A stretch of 64,000 nucleotides of DNA, from positions 1-64,000 of the forward strand of contig JABSPK010000016.1 of assembly GCA_013214065.1 (NCBI GenBank), given 5' to 3'. The stretch comes from Flavobacteriaceae bacterium (lineage in GTDB: Bacteria; Bacteroidota; Bacteroidia; Flavobacteriales; Flavobacteriaceae). Of the stretch, positions 63,801 through 64,000 are shown piece after piece (positions within the stretch are counted from its first letter, which is position 1; each line of letters begins with the position of its first letter). The position numbers and the translations under genes were made by a program. The notes under the pieces are model-generated. The model was not told the origin of the DNA. It worked only from the letters and a program-made list of their open reading frames with translations, and did no database searches.

Positions 63801-64000
63801 ATGGAAGGATTAGGACAGTTTTTTCCGCTGATCTTGATTTTCGTGGTGGCGTATTTCTTTATGATCCGCCCCCAGATCAAACGTCAGAAGGATGAAAAGA
63901 AATTTGCCGAGGCCCTAAAGAAAGGGGACAAGATCATCACCAAAAGCGGCTTGTACGGTAAGGTGGTCGATTTGAACGAGAAAGACAATTCGTGTGTCAT
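63801..64000 (+). CDS. yajC: Preprotein translocase subunit YajC (cut by the window end)
   Basis: The first 66 codons are seen: MEGLGQFFPLILIFVVAYFF forms the single transmembrane helix, then MIRPQIKRQKDEKKFAEAL and KKGDKIITKSGLYGKVVDL, the YajC soluble-domain start. Partner of SecDF at the Sec translocon. The frame is open to the last base, so the 3' end lies beyond the window. It begins 9 bases after the DUF1573 stop. Confidence 0.93.
   Translation, partial: MEGLGQFFPLILIFVVAYFFMIRPQIKRQKDEKKFAEALKKGDKIITKSGLYGKVVDLNEKDNSCV

Overview
The window is a stretch of chromosome from a member of the Bacteroidota, almost certainly a marine-type Flavobacteriaceae. The evidence is a C-terminal type IX secretion (T9SS) sorting domain, both a type II and a type III glutamine synthetase, families largely confined to or typical of this phylum (DUF3276/PUR, DUF4920, DUF6268, a long NusB, a DnaJ with a halved zinc finger, an M56 peptidase with a plug-like tail), many lipoproteins with short lipoboxes, Bacteroidota-style promoters (-7 element TAnnTTTG) and an almost complete lack of Shine-Dalgarno sequences. 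Coding density is high, genes are on both strands, and no insertion sequence, prophage, CRISPR array or rRNA was seen. The only RNA gene is tRNA-Arg(ACG) at the left edge.

Layout. 0-4.8 kb: tRNA-Arg with tandem degenerate copies of its 3' end, apt, small peptides, a BlaI/M56 sensor-repressor pair with its operators, and a cation antiporter. 4.8-9.2 kb: divergent GSII and GSIII glutamine synthetases, then a PLP-dependent dehydratase. 9.2-11.3 kb: a DUF1080 lipoprotein and a PurM-type AIR synthetase. 11.36-14.72 kb: a compact envelope redox cluster of Rieske protein, thioredoxin, ApbE flavin transferase, the Cys-tailed mini-lipoprotein DUF4266 and the DUF3570 barrel. 14.8-25 kb: prfA-pyrF, an alpha/beta hydrolase, a membrane-anchored AraC regulator, DUF4197, purU and the fused mutase IcmF. 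25-29 kb: an Lrp regulator, a secreted pseudo-esterase, a DJ-1-like lipoprotein and DUF1684. 29-32.6 kb: PII-Amt-porin nitrogen uptake and fluoride exporter genes. 33-38.6 kb: ilvE, MazG-like, MnmD, an epimerase and grpE-dnaJ. 38.8-45.9 kb: a NatAB-type ABC exporter, MscS channel, outer-membrane barrel, a sigma-54 activator without a DNA-binding domain, and PPK2. 45.9-54.8 kb: an M28 peptidase, acetyltransferases, a cyclophilin-FKBP fusion, cold-shock protein, small redox and stress genes, a BASS transporter and PlsC. 54.8-64 kb: a repeat-rich T9SS cargo protein, an M14 carboxypeptidase, DUF3276, an ABC exporter, nusB, DUF1573 and yajC (cut by the window edge).

How it fits together. Nitrogen assimilation is heavily represented: PII, Amt and a co-oriented porin for uptake, two glutamine synthetases for assimilation, an Lrp regulator and IlvE. 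Most of the rest is housekeeping. The most promising candidate for an under-described system is the Rieske-thioredoxin-ApbE-DUF4266-DUF3570 cluster. It holds a complete set of envelope redox parts and a flavin-attaching enzyme but no recognisable flavinylation acceptor. Other second-look items are: genes whose -7 promoter element lies about 3-4 bases before the start codon, implying leaderless mRNAs; a family of tiny one-helix membrane peptides too short for normal gene calling; tandem tRNA-end repeats that look like scars of past integration; an orphan promoter-operator at 38.7 kb; and an esterase fold whose catalytic serine is replaced by glutamine.
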